Shown piece by piece: positions 1 to 8,528 of a DNA stretch of 10,473 bases. The translations under genes and the position numbers were made by a program. The notes under the pieces were generated by a model. It was not told the origin of the DNA and did not search any database. It worked only from the letters and a program-made list of their open reading frames with translations. The stretch's first letter is position 1; each line of letters opens with the position of its first letter. Origin of the DNA: Euperipatoides rowelli (Eukaryota; Onychophora; Udeonychophora; Euonychophora; Peripatopsidae); NCBI GenBank assembly GCA_003024985.2, contig PXIH01S0000036.1. The stretch is one strand, 5' to 3'.

Positions 1-152
1 GGACTAAAAGTAGACTAAAAGCAATGGGATTCAGCTCAGTCACAGCGGTGGTTGAATCCCATATAGTGTGAAACCTCTACCTGAAAACAAAGAAATTTCT
101 AACAGGCGGAGGAGACACGCGTCAAAAACCTCTAGGTGTGACAGCGGCCTTA
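1..152 (-). mobile_element. Possible MITE or DNA-transposon remnant cut by the left edge
   Basis: This segment is clearly GC-richer than the DNA after it. Read on the minus strand from 152 it opens with TAAGGCCGCTGTCACACC (152-135), which looks like the TWA-flanked terminal inverted repeat of Harbinger-type or related non-autonomous elements. The matching opposite end is not in the window, so the element would extend past position 1 or be truncated. A 10-bp inverted repeat (24-33 and 53-62) lies inside. No coding capacity is apparent. The assignment rests on the look of the terminus alone. Confidence 0.25.
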
Positions 153-331
153 GTGTCAAAACACATCCCAACAAGATTCTTAGCAACATTCCAGCTCTGT
201 GCAGCCTCATACACTGGTGTTGCCATTGTTCTTTATATATATAAATAGTAACTCTGATTAACCAAATGCTTGAGCATACTCTGCCTATAGAACACCAGTT
301 TAACATTCTCGATATCTTTAGGATGAAACTT

Positions 332-540
332 GTTGAGAGAAGATCAAATGTCTAATGCATTGAAGAAGAATTTTGAGAATGAAATCTATTGTCAAAGAAT
401 GCTTGTGGTTGTTATTCTTTTAATATCTGTATTTATTTGTTAAATAAGTATCAAACTGAATATAATTTCTGACTTTGTGTAGACATTTTCAAGGTAACTA
501 CAAAAAGTTGATTGTTGAAGTTGAAATTTCAAAAAATATA
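332..540. repeat. Tandem duplication, copy 1
   Basis: This 209-bp stretch matches 602-809 in the same orientation, about 270 bp away. Shared landmarks in order are GTTGAGAGA, ATGTCTAATGCA, a TTTTGAGAA segment, a CTTTTAATAT-TGTATTTATT segment, ATCAAACTGAATATAATTTCTG, CATTTTCAAG, and a TTGAAGTTGA tail. Identity looks to be roughly 75-80 percent by eye, with several small indels. No terminal inverted repeats or conserved open frame were seen. Confidence 0.85.
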
Positions 541-601
541 GTTCTGCAGTATGAAGAGATGAAGATATTTATAGGGTTAATAAATCCTGTAGTTCTATAA
601 A

Positions 602-809
602 TGTTGAGAGACCATCAGATGTCTAATGCAATGATGAAGGATTTTGAGAAGGAAATCTAAATATCGTAGAATGCACATGGTTTTTCTTCTTTTAATATAT
701 GTATTTATTGTTAAATAAACATCAAACTGAATATAATTTCTGCCTTTGTATAGCATTTTCAAGACAACTTTAGACAGTTGAGCATTGAAGTTGAGATTCA
801 TAAATATCA
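602..809. repeat. Tandem duplication, copy 2
   Basis: This is the second copy of the repeat at 332-540. The spacer between the copies (541-601) has no clear counterpart before copy 1, so the duplication unit is either about 270 bp with a decayed portion, or a dispersed repeat inserted twice side by side. Divergence indicates that it is old. A minus-strand open frame of 71 codons across this copy is not conserved in copy 1 and is taken as chance. Confidence 0.85.
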
Positions 810-1231
810 AATCTCAATGTCATTATTGTCAACAGTCTGTAGTTGCCTTGAAATTATCTAAACAAAGGCCAAAATTATAATCAACTTAATGTTTATTTAA
901 CAATAATTATGTAAATTTACTGGGTGGTATGAAGCGGACTCAATATGATGAACCCATGTAGCATTTTAGATAGGGCATGATGTCATAGGCTGAGTAGAGT
1001 GTGGGGAATAGGACAACATGAGTGAGTAAGTCAGGGATTGTATACAGAGGCAAATGTATAAGAATATATTGTTGGGTTAATTTATACTTAGAATGACAAT
1101 GCTATTGTAAATTAGGAATTAGAAAGTTTAATCCATAGCTTAGTCTATACAAGATAAATGGAATGGACTTACTGTTATCTTGATGAATATCACAGGGCAT
1201 CAATACCTGGATGAAGTTGTCAAATGTCTAA

Positions 1232-1390
1232 GGTAGGGTTCTACAATCTTGCCTTGTTATTAGACATCTACTGGCTCGACTTCTAAAGCTGGACAAGCTT
1301 TACTCCAGGAAAGAAGTGTATGACAGTCAGGTAAACATTGGCTTCTTGCAGATTTTACTCGGTGAGTGCGAGACGGCCTTGATGGGGCCT
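1232..1390 (+). other. GC-richer coding-like block of unknown origin
   Basis: A + strand frame is open for 52 codons and ends at TAG 1388-1390. Its middle, from 1265 onward, reads as an amphipathic, Leu/Lys-rich peptide beginning HLLARLLKLDKLYSRKEVYD. Base composition is richer in G and C than the surroundings up to about 1445. An acceptor-like CTTGTTATTAG (to 1263) and a donor-like CAG|GTAAAC (1330) bracket a 67-bp piece that is open only in this frame. That piece would end in phase 0, which does not fit the phase 1 start of the exon at 2042. It could be a repeat fragment, a decayed gene piece or an alternative exon. I do not recognise the protein. Confidence 0.3.
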
Positions 1391-1587
1391 TAGCTTCGAC
1401 AACCGCACATTTTAACNCTGCCAGCTTCATCGAAGCAGTGATGGAAGGGATTCTAATCTATATTTTCTCATTATTTTTTCATTATATATTGAGCAATTTC
1501 CAACAATAGAAAAGGTGACGCTGATGATATTTACTTCTTATAATATTATTCACTTCAGGATAATTATTTACATTTGAGTGGGGATGC

Positions 1588-1605
1588 TTTTTTTTTTTTT
1601 TTTTT
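1588..1605. repeat. Poly-T tract (18 T)
   Basis: An uninterrupted run of 18 T. It might be the reversed tail of an inserted minus-strand retroposed element, but no element body or target duplication could be recognised beside it. Confidence 0.9.
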
Positions 1606-2023
1606 GTAGTTTATGTCTGTCTGTTCCTTCCAGACTATATTTATTTATAAAAGTTCCTTAATTCTTTTCATCTTGCATATTGCAACTTTGGCTCTCATTT
1701 ATTTTATTTATTATCCCAACCTATTCTCCAACTCTCTACCTTTCCTACTCCTACATCTTTCTTAGCCTACTTTATACACTCTCAGGGGTGTTCCAGCCAA
1801 TTAGTCCTATTAATACATACTGTAAATTAAAAGAATATACAGTATGCATTGTTTGACGGGTGTATTGTTTGACGTTTTCTTCTCATCAAACTTTTCATTA
1901 AATTGAAATCTGATTACATGCTTCTACAAATTATTCTATTTAGTTTAATGAATCCTGTTATTCCTTTATGTAATTATTTATTTTAGGAAATAAATGTATC
2001 TTACTCATTCAATTAACCTATTG

Positions 2024-2041
2024 ATTTATTTTAATTTTTAG
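2024..2041 (+). promoter_or_regulatory. Splice acceptor of the CYB5R4-like exon
   Basis: A T-rich tract runs into a TTTTTAG acceptor at 2035-2041, directly before the conserved reading frame. This places the intron border in phase 1, because the first two exon bases complete a codon. A TTAAC-type sequence near 2013-2017 could serve as the branch point, but that is only a guess. No alternative AG lies closer to the conserved residues. Confidence 0.7.
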
Positions 2042-2185
2042 ATGTTGTATATCGAAATTGTACATTGATTTCCAAAGAGATGGTAACGCATGATACTTAT
2101 CTTCTCTGTTTTGAATGGCCAAAAAATACTTGGATGCGTGTTCCCATTGGGTATCATGTTTACCTCAAGCATACGGATCTTAAAG
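2042..2185 (+). CDS. CYB5R4: Internal exon of a CYB5R4-like NADH-cytochrome b5 reductase (FAD-binding domain)
   Basis: Seen: the open frame begins inside a split codon (xAT), has 47 full codons without a stop, and leaves one base of the next codon at its end. It reads LISKE-VTHDT near residues 9-18 and VPIGYHVYLK about 20 residues later. Known: this is the start of the flavoprotein FAD-binding beta-barrel of cytochrome b5 reductases. The LISKE/VTHDT and VPIGxHVYLK wording is closer to CYB5R4 (Ncb5or) than to CYB5R1-3, where the equivalent text is more like HDT-rrF and PvGqHiyL. CYB5R4 transfers electrons from NADH through FAD to its own cytochrome b5 domain and is linked to the ER and to lipid and redox metabolism. 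Inferred: an internal exon of a multi-exon gene, because neither the cytochrome b5 and CS domains nor the NADH-binding half is visible here. The usual Gln of GQHV is Tyr here. Another member of the b5-reductase family remains possible. Confidence 0.8.
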
Positions 2186-2191
2186 GTAAGA
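2184..2191 (+). promoter_or_regulatory. Splice donor of the CYB5R4-like exon
   Basis: The sequence AG|GTAAGA matches the metazoan donor consensus closely, with the cut after 2185. The frame read past this point turns lysine-rich and stops at 2248-2250, as expected for intron sequence. The intron phase is 1, the same as at the exon's start. Confidence 0.75.
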
Positions 2192-2870
2192 TTTTATTTA
2201 AAAAAACTCATACTAACATAAAATTAATCTTAGCGACTATAAGATTTTAAACTCATTAAATGTTTAGTTTTACCACCATGAATCTTTCCAATTTGTTCTG
2301 TTCTGAGTATTATTATTTTTTATCTGTTGTTATATGCAAATTGTGCAATTTGTGGAGATTTTATATGATAACAAAGTAGAATTTTTATATTACATTAATA
2401 AAATTTGGTTCATATGATAGCCAGCGAATGCTCAGTATAATATGTTGATAACGAAAATGAAAATGCTCTTTTTTAAAAAATAATCAATTTAAAATTTGTT
2501 TCATCACTTAAGTTTAAGTTCTTTTTACAAATAATTTTAGGTAATTTAACTTTAAAAAAAAAGTTTTTTTTTTTTGATAGTGATAAATAATGGAGTTTAG
2601 TTATTACTAGCCTAATTTAAAATAAATAAAATTCTTATTTTTAATGAATATTTTTTTCTGTGTCTTACTGCATTGAGAATATACACTTGAAGGATTCAAT
2701 ACATCATTTAAAATGTTAACACTGATAACATCACATTATAACTTTGCTTGTATTTGATGCATTTTGTAATTTTCACAGATTGTCAAAGCAAATAAAAATA
2801 GCTTTTTACATTAGATATATATATGTAGTCAGCTGTCAGTCTTTTATTAAACCATTGGGACAGTCTAACC

Positions 2871-3771
2871 ACCATAAATCATAAAGATTTGAGGGGTTCT
2901 CAATGGCATTATAAATATTTTGGGTTCATGAAGAGCATTATAAAGATTTGGGGTTCCTGACTGTCATTATAAAGATTTGGAGTTCATGAATAGCATCATA
3001 AAGATTTGGGGTTCCTGAATGGCAGTATAAAGATTTGGGGTTTCTGAATGCATTATAAAAATTTGGGGTTCCTGAATATCATTATAGGGATATGGGGTCT
3101 CTGAATGGGCATTATATGGGGTTCCTGTAAGGGAATTATAAAGATTTGGGGTTTCTGACTGGCATTATAAAGATTTGGAGTTCACAAATCAAAGATTTGG
3201 GGTTCCTGAATGGCATTACAAAGATTTGGGGTCTTAGAATGGGAATTATAAAGATTTGGAGTTCCTGAAGGGCATATTTAAAGATTCAGGGTTCCTGACT
3301 GGCATTATAAAGATTTGGAGTTCATGAATAGCATCATAAAGATGTGGGGTTCCTGAATGGCAGTATAAAGATTTGGGGTCTCTGAATGGGCATTATAAAG
3401 ATTTGGGGTTCTTGAAGAGCATTATAAAGATTTGGGGTTCCTGACTGGCATTGTAAAGATTTGGAGTTCATGAATAACATCATAAAGATTTGGGGTTCCT
3501 GAATTGTATTTTAAAAATGTGGGGTTCCTGAATATCATTATAAAGATTTGGGGTCTCCGAATGAGCATCATAAAGATTTGGGGTTCCTGAATGCCAGTAT
3601 AAAGATTTGGGGTTCCTGAATGCATTATAAAAATGTGGGGTTCCTGAATGGCATTATAAAAATTTGGGGTCTCTGAATGAGCATTATAAAGATTTGGGGT
3701 TCCTAAAGGGCATTATAAAGATTTGGGGTTCCTGACTGGCATTATAAAGATTTGGGTTTACTGAATGGCAT
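2871..3771. repeat. Minisatellite, about 31 units of 28-30 bp
   Basis: About 900 bp are built of units whose usual form is CATTATAAAGATTTGGGG followed by TTCCTGAATGG, mostly 29 bp, with shortened units near 3110, 3180 and 3195. The units fall into variant classes: endings GACTGG, GAAGAG/AAAGGG and GAATAT; beginnings CATCAT and CAGTAT; a GGAGTTCATGAATAG class; and a GTCTCTGAATGGG/GAG class. The classes recur in a fixed order, so blocks of about five to seven units have been duplicated. Because 29 is not a multiple of three, units fall in rotating frames, and the minus-strand open frame at 3422-3625 is a product of the repeat. The array lies in the intron after the exon, beginning about 690 bp past the donor. 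Confidence 0.97.
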
Positions 3772-4641
3772 GTTATTTGTAATGTATACAGGTAGATGCA
3801 TGCAACAAAGTGTTGCATTTTTACAAAGAATCAGCTTTCATTGATGCAGTTTAAGTATTTCCTGATGCAATTCTTCACTAGTTTATTTCAATAATGTAAA
3901 CTGACCAGACAATCTGCTAGTTTGGGCTGAAAATTTATCCTCACGGATTACTTCAAATATAACCAATTATGTTTGACAATTTTGGACTATTCTTTATTTG
4001 CACTGGAAGAATTGGCAGCCTTATTATTTTGTTTATATTCTTAAAATTCACCCTACCTTTGGACCTAATTTTCTTCAGCCCAGCCTTTAAAACCAATCAA
4101 CGATTGTATCTGGAATACTCAGTGCTGATAAGTTTGCTAGACAGACACTATAGACAATATATCAACTGAAATTTAAAATTGTCTGGCAAAAGTTTTACAG
4201 TGCATTAAGAAGTGCCTAGATTTCACAACCACATTTATATTCCCTTGACATGTTTCATGCGTGGAGGATCTCCACTAGAATACACTGTGCATGTTTCAAT
4301 CACCACTAGCACATTGTGCATGCTTCATGGAAGTTATTTATAAATTGTCAAATACGATCAAAAGCAGTTTATTGCACTAGTTAATTATCATAGGTTTGGT
4401 CATAGTTGTTGATTACATACTAGTTTAAAAGCCTGTCAAAATTGACGGACATTAATTTATTCCTTCTTAGGTTGCTATACTTAAAACTTAAAATCCCATC
4501 AAAAATGACGGATACAGCGACATCTATAGAAATAAAATAGAGCAAAAACATCTTTGGGAGTCATCGGTTTGCCGAAGATGGCCGAGCAGCGTGACAGACA
4601 TCATGAGCAAACTTGCATCTTTATTAGAATTAGATTATTGT
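3772..4641. other. Non-coding stretch after the minisatellite
   Basis: I see no gene here. A 66-codon + strand frame at 3969-4169 is rich in Phe, Leu and Ile, as expected for AT-rich DNA, and shows no known motif. A short direct duplication lies near 4273-4330. Two similar TCAAAAxTGACGGA stretches lie near 4434 and 4499. A GC-richer patch sits at about 4565-4600. None of these could be assigned to an element. Confidence 0.6.
4273..4330. repeat. 31-bp direct duplication
   Basis: Two adjacent copies begin with CACTAG at 4273 and 4304. Each continues to a TGTGCATG(T/C)TTCA segment, with a two-base indel between them. A related CATGTTTCATG lies just upstream near 4249. It is probably a small local duplication. 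Confidence 0.6.
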
Positions 4642-4725
4642 GTTAGGGTTCAGGTTGAGGTAAGTATAGCAGTGTAAAGAAAAAAAGAAGGCTCCCATAT
4701 GCATTTTAGTCATGTGACTTAAATA
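4642..4725 (+). repeat. Dispersed repeat, forward copy
   Basis: It begins GTTAGGGTTCAGG and continues through GTAAG, TGTAAA, a run of seven A's, GGCT, CATTTT and TCATGTGA. The same landmarks in the same order and spacing occur on the minus strand at 8610-8529, with identity of roughly 75 percent by eye. It is therefore a copy of a repeat family inserted in opposite orientation. The full ends of the element were not found. The telomere-like TTAGGG at the start occurs only once and is not an array. Confidence 0.7.
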
Positions 4726-6156
4726 AATGTTGGTGTGAGATTTAAGCTCTTGTTTGCACTTTAACTTGAAAACAATTATAGTCATTTGGAAATGAGCCAT
4801 TAATAGTGTGACAGGTCGATCCTTCACAAACAATCAGATTCTAGATGAGCTCAATCATGCCAAATCGTTCCGAGGCCTTGTTTAACCTTCAGCCAAACAT
4901 GAACCTTAACTCCATCTAGATAATAAATAACTATGCCCTAACCCAATGATTGTCAAGAGGTGCATTAATTTAATGAAAAATTTAATAAAATGTTGCTATG
5001 CCTCTATTCTAATGTGAATTGATGGTAAGGTTCGTGCATTTAACGGCTTCTAATTGAAACACCATCTTGTCTCCACTGAAATTGGTTTATACTATCAGTT
5101 TATTTTTTTTTCCATTATTGTTGAAATTTAATATTTTAAGGTGAGTGTTATGTTTAGTATTATTTCTGAATCTTGCAATAATTTGTAAAAGTGATTTCTA
5201 GATCTTTATAGCCAAATTATATCTTTACTTTGCTTTGTTTGTGTATTATTTTATTTTTTCAAGTGAAGCTTTATACACTATCTAGAATTTGTTATTAACA
5301 AATTGAACATTTCCTAAGTACAAGTTTTACAATGTCTTAATCCAGATTTCTTTAGTCAGAATCTGTCTTGAAGTAGCTGTTGTTAAAATATCTTAGTGAC
5401 AGTTCCATTTTGTAAACTGTCTTTTTTCATAAAAACAAACAGGTATTAGATAACTGTCTAGAAAAACAAACTTATACGTCTCTCGACTATACAGTGAATC
5501 TTTTTCTAAATTGGTTTCAAAATCAACATATTTTGACATCTATTTAAAAAAAACTTTTTTTGAGATATTATTTCTTAAATTATGGTTTCTAGCAAAATAA
5601 AAATTATATTTGAACTTAGGAGTGAAATTTTATATAAACTGTTGGTAGGAGAGAGAGTTAATGAAGTACTGTGCTTTGGTCACTTATCTTAATAATATTA
5701 ATTCATTTATTCAAATTAATACACATTGAAACTGGCAGACATGATCTATTAAAAATTATTTCTAGACACTTGTGATTGATATACAGTATCTAATATAATA
5801 ACGAGTAACACTGTAAGTAAATGCATTTTAAATAAGTGACAAATCCATTAACTCTTTATAATATATGCATGGGCCTAAATAAAATGTTTTAATTTTGTTT
5901 TTAAAAACGTTGCCTGTTTATGTTTTTCTGCCACGAAAAGGGGCGTTGTCATCAGGGTCAGGTTTGAAAGTTTCATCATACCCAAACTGAATTAAAATTC
6001 ATTTTAGCATTTCTTTTTAGGATAGAAAAGGATCCTTATAGTCCAAAACTACTCCCGATGATGACACTCTTCCATCATTTGAAAAATTTGTGAATTTTCA
6101 ACTTTTTAATAAAAATTAAGACTTTGTCTATATTATAATGAGTTATGAATCCTTCA
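4726..6156. other. AT-rich non-coding stretch
   Basis: I see no gene, RNA gene or clear repeat in this interval. A perfect donor-like AAGGTGAGT at 5139-5147 follows sequence with no open frame and is taken as chance. A minor near-duplicate of AACTGTCT plus AAAAACAAAC occurs near 5417 and 5452. A short A-run/T-run palindrome lies near 5545-5561. Confidence 0.6.
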
Positions 6157-6255
6157 ATAATAACAATAATAATAATAATAATAATTACAAAACTAATATA
6201 CTAATACTAATAATAATTGTAATAGTAGCAGTAGTAGTAATAGTAATGCTAATGC

Positions 6256-6296
<41 letters not shown>

Positions 6297-6310
6297 GCAA
6301 CTATAAAAAT
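6157..6310. repeat. AAT/AGT trinucleotide microsatellite, interrupted
   Basis: Two AAT-rich tracts (6157-6185, and a pure TAA core at 6256-6296) flank an interrupted middle with ACT/AGT variants such as AGTAGCAGTAGTAGTAATAG. The open frames on both strands across it are Asn-rich or Ile-rich low-complexity translations of the repeat and are not genes. Decay of a longer pure array by point changes explains the middle. Confidence 0.95.
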
Positions 6311-6476
6311 AACTATAATGATAAATATAATAGTGAAAAACTTAAACTTATGGCTCATCGTAAGTGGTGAAGGAAGAAATAAAACAATATTCATTATGAA
6401 AGTTGAATAAAACTGTAAAGATTTATTGAAGTTGAAAATACATATAAAATGACTAGATATCATGATATCTTTCATA

Positions 6477-6489
6477 AGAGAGAGAGAGA
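6477..6489. repeat. Short GA dinucleotide run
   Basis: About six AG units form a small microsatellite in otherwise AT-rich intron sequence. Confidence 0.8.
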
Positions 6490-7076
6490 CTTAATCGTCA
6501 GGGTATAAGCTATATTAACAAATGAAAATAACAAATAAACAAAAACAAAATGAAATAATAAAGTACTCACAACTTAAAGTTGACTGGGATTCAGCTTCAT
6601 TCCATTCTGATAGGAAATATAGCTTTTGTTTTTCATAGAAATTTAATGGGTATGTTCGATTTTTAGAAATTTTGTATAATGTAGAAAGTCTTGTGGTTCT
6701 AGCTTCTAAGGAATCAAGAGATATTTGTGCACAGACAGAAAGACAATTTTACATGTTATAAATTAGTAACTATACAAATTTAACAAGTCAATATTATATT
6801 TAAAACTTTTATTCTACTTGAATCATTAATGAACCATAATTGAACCCAAAACCGATTAGGGAAAATAATTGTTCATTTCCGTTTCAGCCCATTGAGTAAA
6901 ATTTTTTATTGGTTTAGCTTTGGGTTCAGAAAAAAATGTTTTTTTTTTTCTTCCGGTTTACGGTTCAGGTATATGATTCTTCTCATTTTACCTTTGCAAT
7001 AAAGGAACTTTACTTTAAGGAAAAAATATATTCAAAATATACAAACAGAAATAGATAAAGTGCTGATGGCTTTATG
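6490..7076. other. Non-coding stretch with a short inverted repeat
   Basis: I see no gene. TGAACCCAAA (6841-6850) and TTTGGGTTCA (6919-6928) form a 10-bp inverted repeat around a 68-base spacer. A further CCGGTTTACGGTTCAGG follows near 6954. These might be relics of a small inverted-repeat element, but no target duplication was found. Confidence 0.5.
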
Positions 7077-7275
7077 GAAATATCTCATGTAAAGTTTAAA
7101 ATGTACAAGTGAAAGAAAAGATCAGGTATGATATAGATTTCATCACTCTCTGATGCACAGATCATAACTTATTTATTATGAGCCAGAGACAGGCATGCAC
7201 CAGTTTTATAGTTTTAACAAAATGATATTTAATATTTTAATTAAATGTTTTATATTATTTTTATCAAAATTAAAG
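7077..7275. repeat. Diverged direct duplication, copy 1
   Basis: Several landmarks recur about 507-514 bases further on in the same order: ATATCT-TGTAAAG (7079), ATCACTCTCTG (7142), and GTTTTATA-TTTTATCAAAATTA (7247). Sequence between the landmarks has diverged strongly, so this may be an old duplication or two copies of a decayed repeat. Confidence 0.45.
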
Positions 7276-7583
7276 TGTAACTAATCCTTTCATAGAGGGA
7301 CGAAGCTAAATTTTCTGCATGACAAATTATCTGACCTTCCAACTGCATCTAATCGAAAGAACAGTGAAATCATTAAACCCCATATTGAATGCTACTCATG
7401 AAAAAAAACTAAGGCAAGGCACGGTCATTTACATGTTTTTCATATTAATCAATTGGTTACTGGAATCACCTGACTCAGGTCTTCTTATTTAGCTTAGAGC
7501 TGGTTTTATTTCTCGTATGAGAGAAAATAGTCTTAGAACTCAAAACATGTAACTCGGCATCAAGTGCTTCACTTTACGGTAAA

Positions 7584-7790
7584 ATATCTTGTAAAGCATA
7601 AGGAAATTTATGAGTATGCATGACTGAAAATTTTATTTATGCCATTCAATCACTCTCTGCAACACATATATCTTGATATCTATGATAGTGGATATATGCA
7701 AGGATGACAATCTAAGAGTTAAATCTTTTATCAATTTCTTTTGTAATTGAAGTTTATTACGTTTTATACTGTTTTATCAAAATTACAGCC
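7584..7790. repeat. Diverged direct duplication, copy 2
   Basis: This is the partner of 7077-7275, with matching landmarks near 7584, 7649 and 7761. The sequence between the copies (7276-7583) holds no gene that I can recognise. Confidence 0.45.
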
Positions 7791-8184
7791 AGTCTAGTGA
7801 CTCGTGATGAGTGCATCAATAATTCAACTTTGGGCTCAATTAGAACCACTCTTATTGAGACCATAAAGACATGATGTAATGCCTATTTCAAAGGAAACTC
7901 GGAAAAAATAAGTATAAATATTTGGGTAAAATTTTCCAAGCATCATTATGCAAAAAGAAAATTTTCAATAGTGTCCTGTTGGCTTAAAATAAATTATGAT
8001 TATTTAAACTGATATGAAACAAACAAAATTATGTTAGTTACCAATATAAATAAAAATTTATTAATATTGTTGGATAGTTCATTGCATAACAGGTCTTTAT
8101 AGTTTGGAATGGGAGTAAATCATTTGGAGTGAATATTACTAGTTCTAGAATGTCAATAATTAATATAATATATTTACGTTAAGC
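7791..8184. other. AT-rich non-coding stretch
   Basis: I see no coding frame, RNA gene or repeat that can be supported here. A local AT-rich stretch lies at about 7985-8070. Confidence 0.6.
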
Positions 8185-8345
8185 TTGCCACTACAGGGAG
8201 GTGTTCTATTATTATCACAGGGTTGTATCTCATTGAGCCTCATCCTAATGAGATTTGTTGGATCCTAGAAATGTGGGTGATGATTCCATGTAATGAGAAG
8301 GAGTGTCCTTCACCGCTCCTACCTCCAATCAGATATAGACTATCG
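8185..8345 (-). repeat. GC-richer repeat-like block, family unknown
   Basis: Composition rises in G and C relative to both flanks. The minus strand reads as a continuous non-coding text with GGAGGT, GGACACTCC, CATGG and CACCTCCCTGTAGTGGCAAGCTT elements, which resembles a short interspersed or transposon-derived repeat. A small inverted pair, CTCATTGAG and CTAATGAG, lies near 8230-8252. The + strand frame at 8223-8495 starts with TTG, has no known motif, and becomes hydrophobic AT-type sequence after 8345, so I do not call it a gene. No SINE promoter boxes or tail were established. Confidence 0.3.
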
Positions 8346-8486
8346 TTTTATATCAAAGAATTCTCTGTGATATTTCAACTCGTGGTGAGGTATTATCGAG
8401 TTGTCAATTTTGTTGAAAGGTTTTCAATTACTGTTTGTTTAATTATGATTTTGGTGCTGATTTTTAATGATTATGAAATCATTAAA

Positions 8487-8512
8487 AATTTCTAGATGAG
8501 AGCCTAGAAATT
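8487..8512. repeat. Small 9-bp inverted repeat
   Basis: AATTTCTAG (8487-8495) and CTAGAAATT (8504-8512) are perfect reverse complements around an 8-base loop. It lies just beyond the match of the inverted dispersed repeat and might belong to that element. On its own it could be chance. Confidence 0.6.
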
Positions 8513-8528
8513 GGGCAAATTAGTACAA

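Larger units (their letters stand above)
1..2041 (+). other. Upstream intron of the CYB5R4-like gene (5' end outside window)
   Basis: No upstream exon of the gene was recognised here, so this stretch is inferred to be intron. It contains a GC-richer left edge, a tandem repeat pair, a coding-like block at 1232-1390 and a poly-T run, listed separately. Between 813 and 1231, and between 1445 and 2023, I see only unremarkable AT-rich sequence. A small diverged exon of the cytochrome b5-CS linker could be missed by eye. Confidence 0.55.

Noticed and set aside
21-62. tRNA-like B box (GGTTGAATCCC) at 51-60 with an inverted repeat
   Set aside because: No A box at proper spacing and no cloverleaf were seen, so neither a tRNA nor a tRNA-derived SINE is supported.
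40-306. 88-codon minus-strand frame
   Set aside because: It spans a possible transposon end and a TA repeat, and the peptide shows no recognisable domain.
3422-3625. Minus-strand open frame with repeating GTPNLY and PQIF-like peptides
   Set aside because: It is a translation of the 29-bp minisatellite. The frame rotates with each unit, and there is no codon preference or independent evidence of a gene.
2871-3771. CRISPR-like array or ciliate-type TTGGGG telomere
   Set aside because: Units are contiguous with no unique spacers, and the G-run sits inside a 29-bp unit, so it is an ordinary minisatellite in animal intron sequence.
3969-4169. 66-codon + strand hydrophobic frame
   Set aside because: Its Phe/Leu/Ile bias is what AT-rich DNA gives by chance; no signal or family motif is seen.
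4630-4833. 67-codon minus-strand frame
   Set aside because: It overlaps the dispersed repeat at 4642-4725 and shows no known protein motif.
5139-5147. Perfect splice donor sequence AAGGTGAGT
   Set aside because: No open frame or acceptor-bounded exon precedes it.
6138-6475. Asn-rich (+) and Ile-rich (-) open frames
   Set aside because: Both are produced by the AAT/AGT microsatellite and have no other motif.
8223-8495. 90-codon + strand frame
   Set aside because: It starts at TTG, no family is recognised, and it crosses from a repeat-like block into AT-rich sequence.
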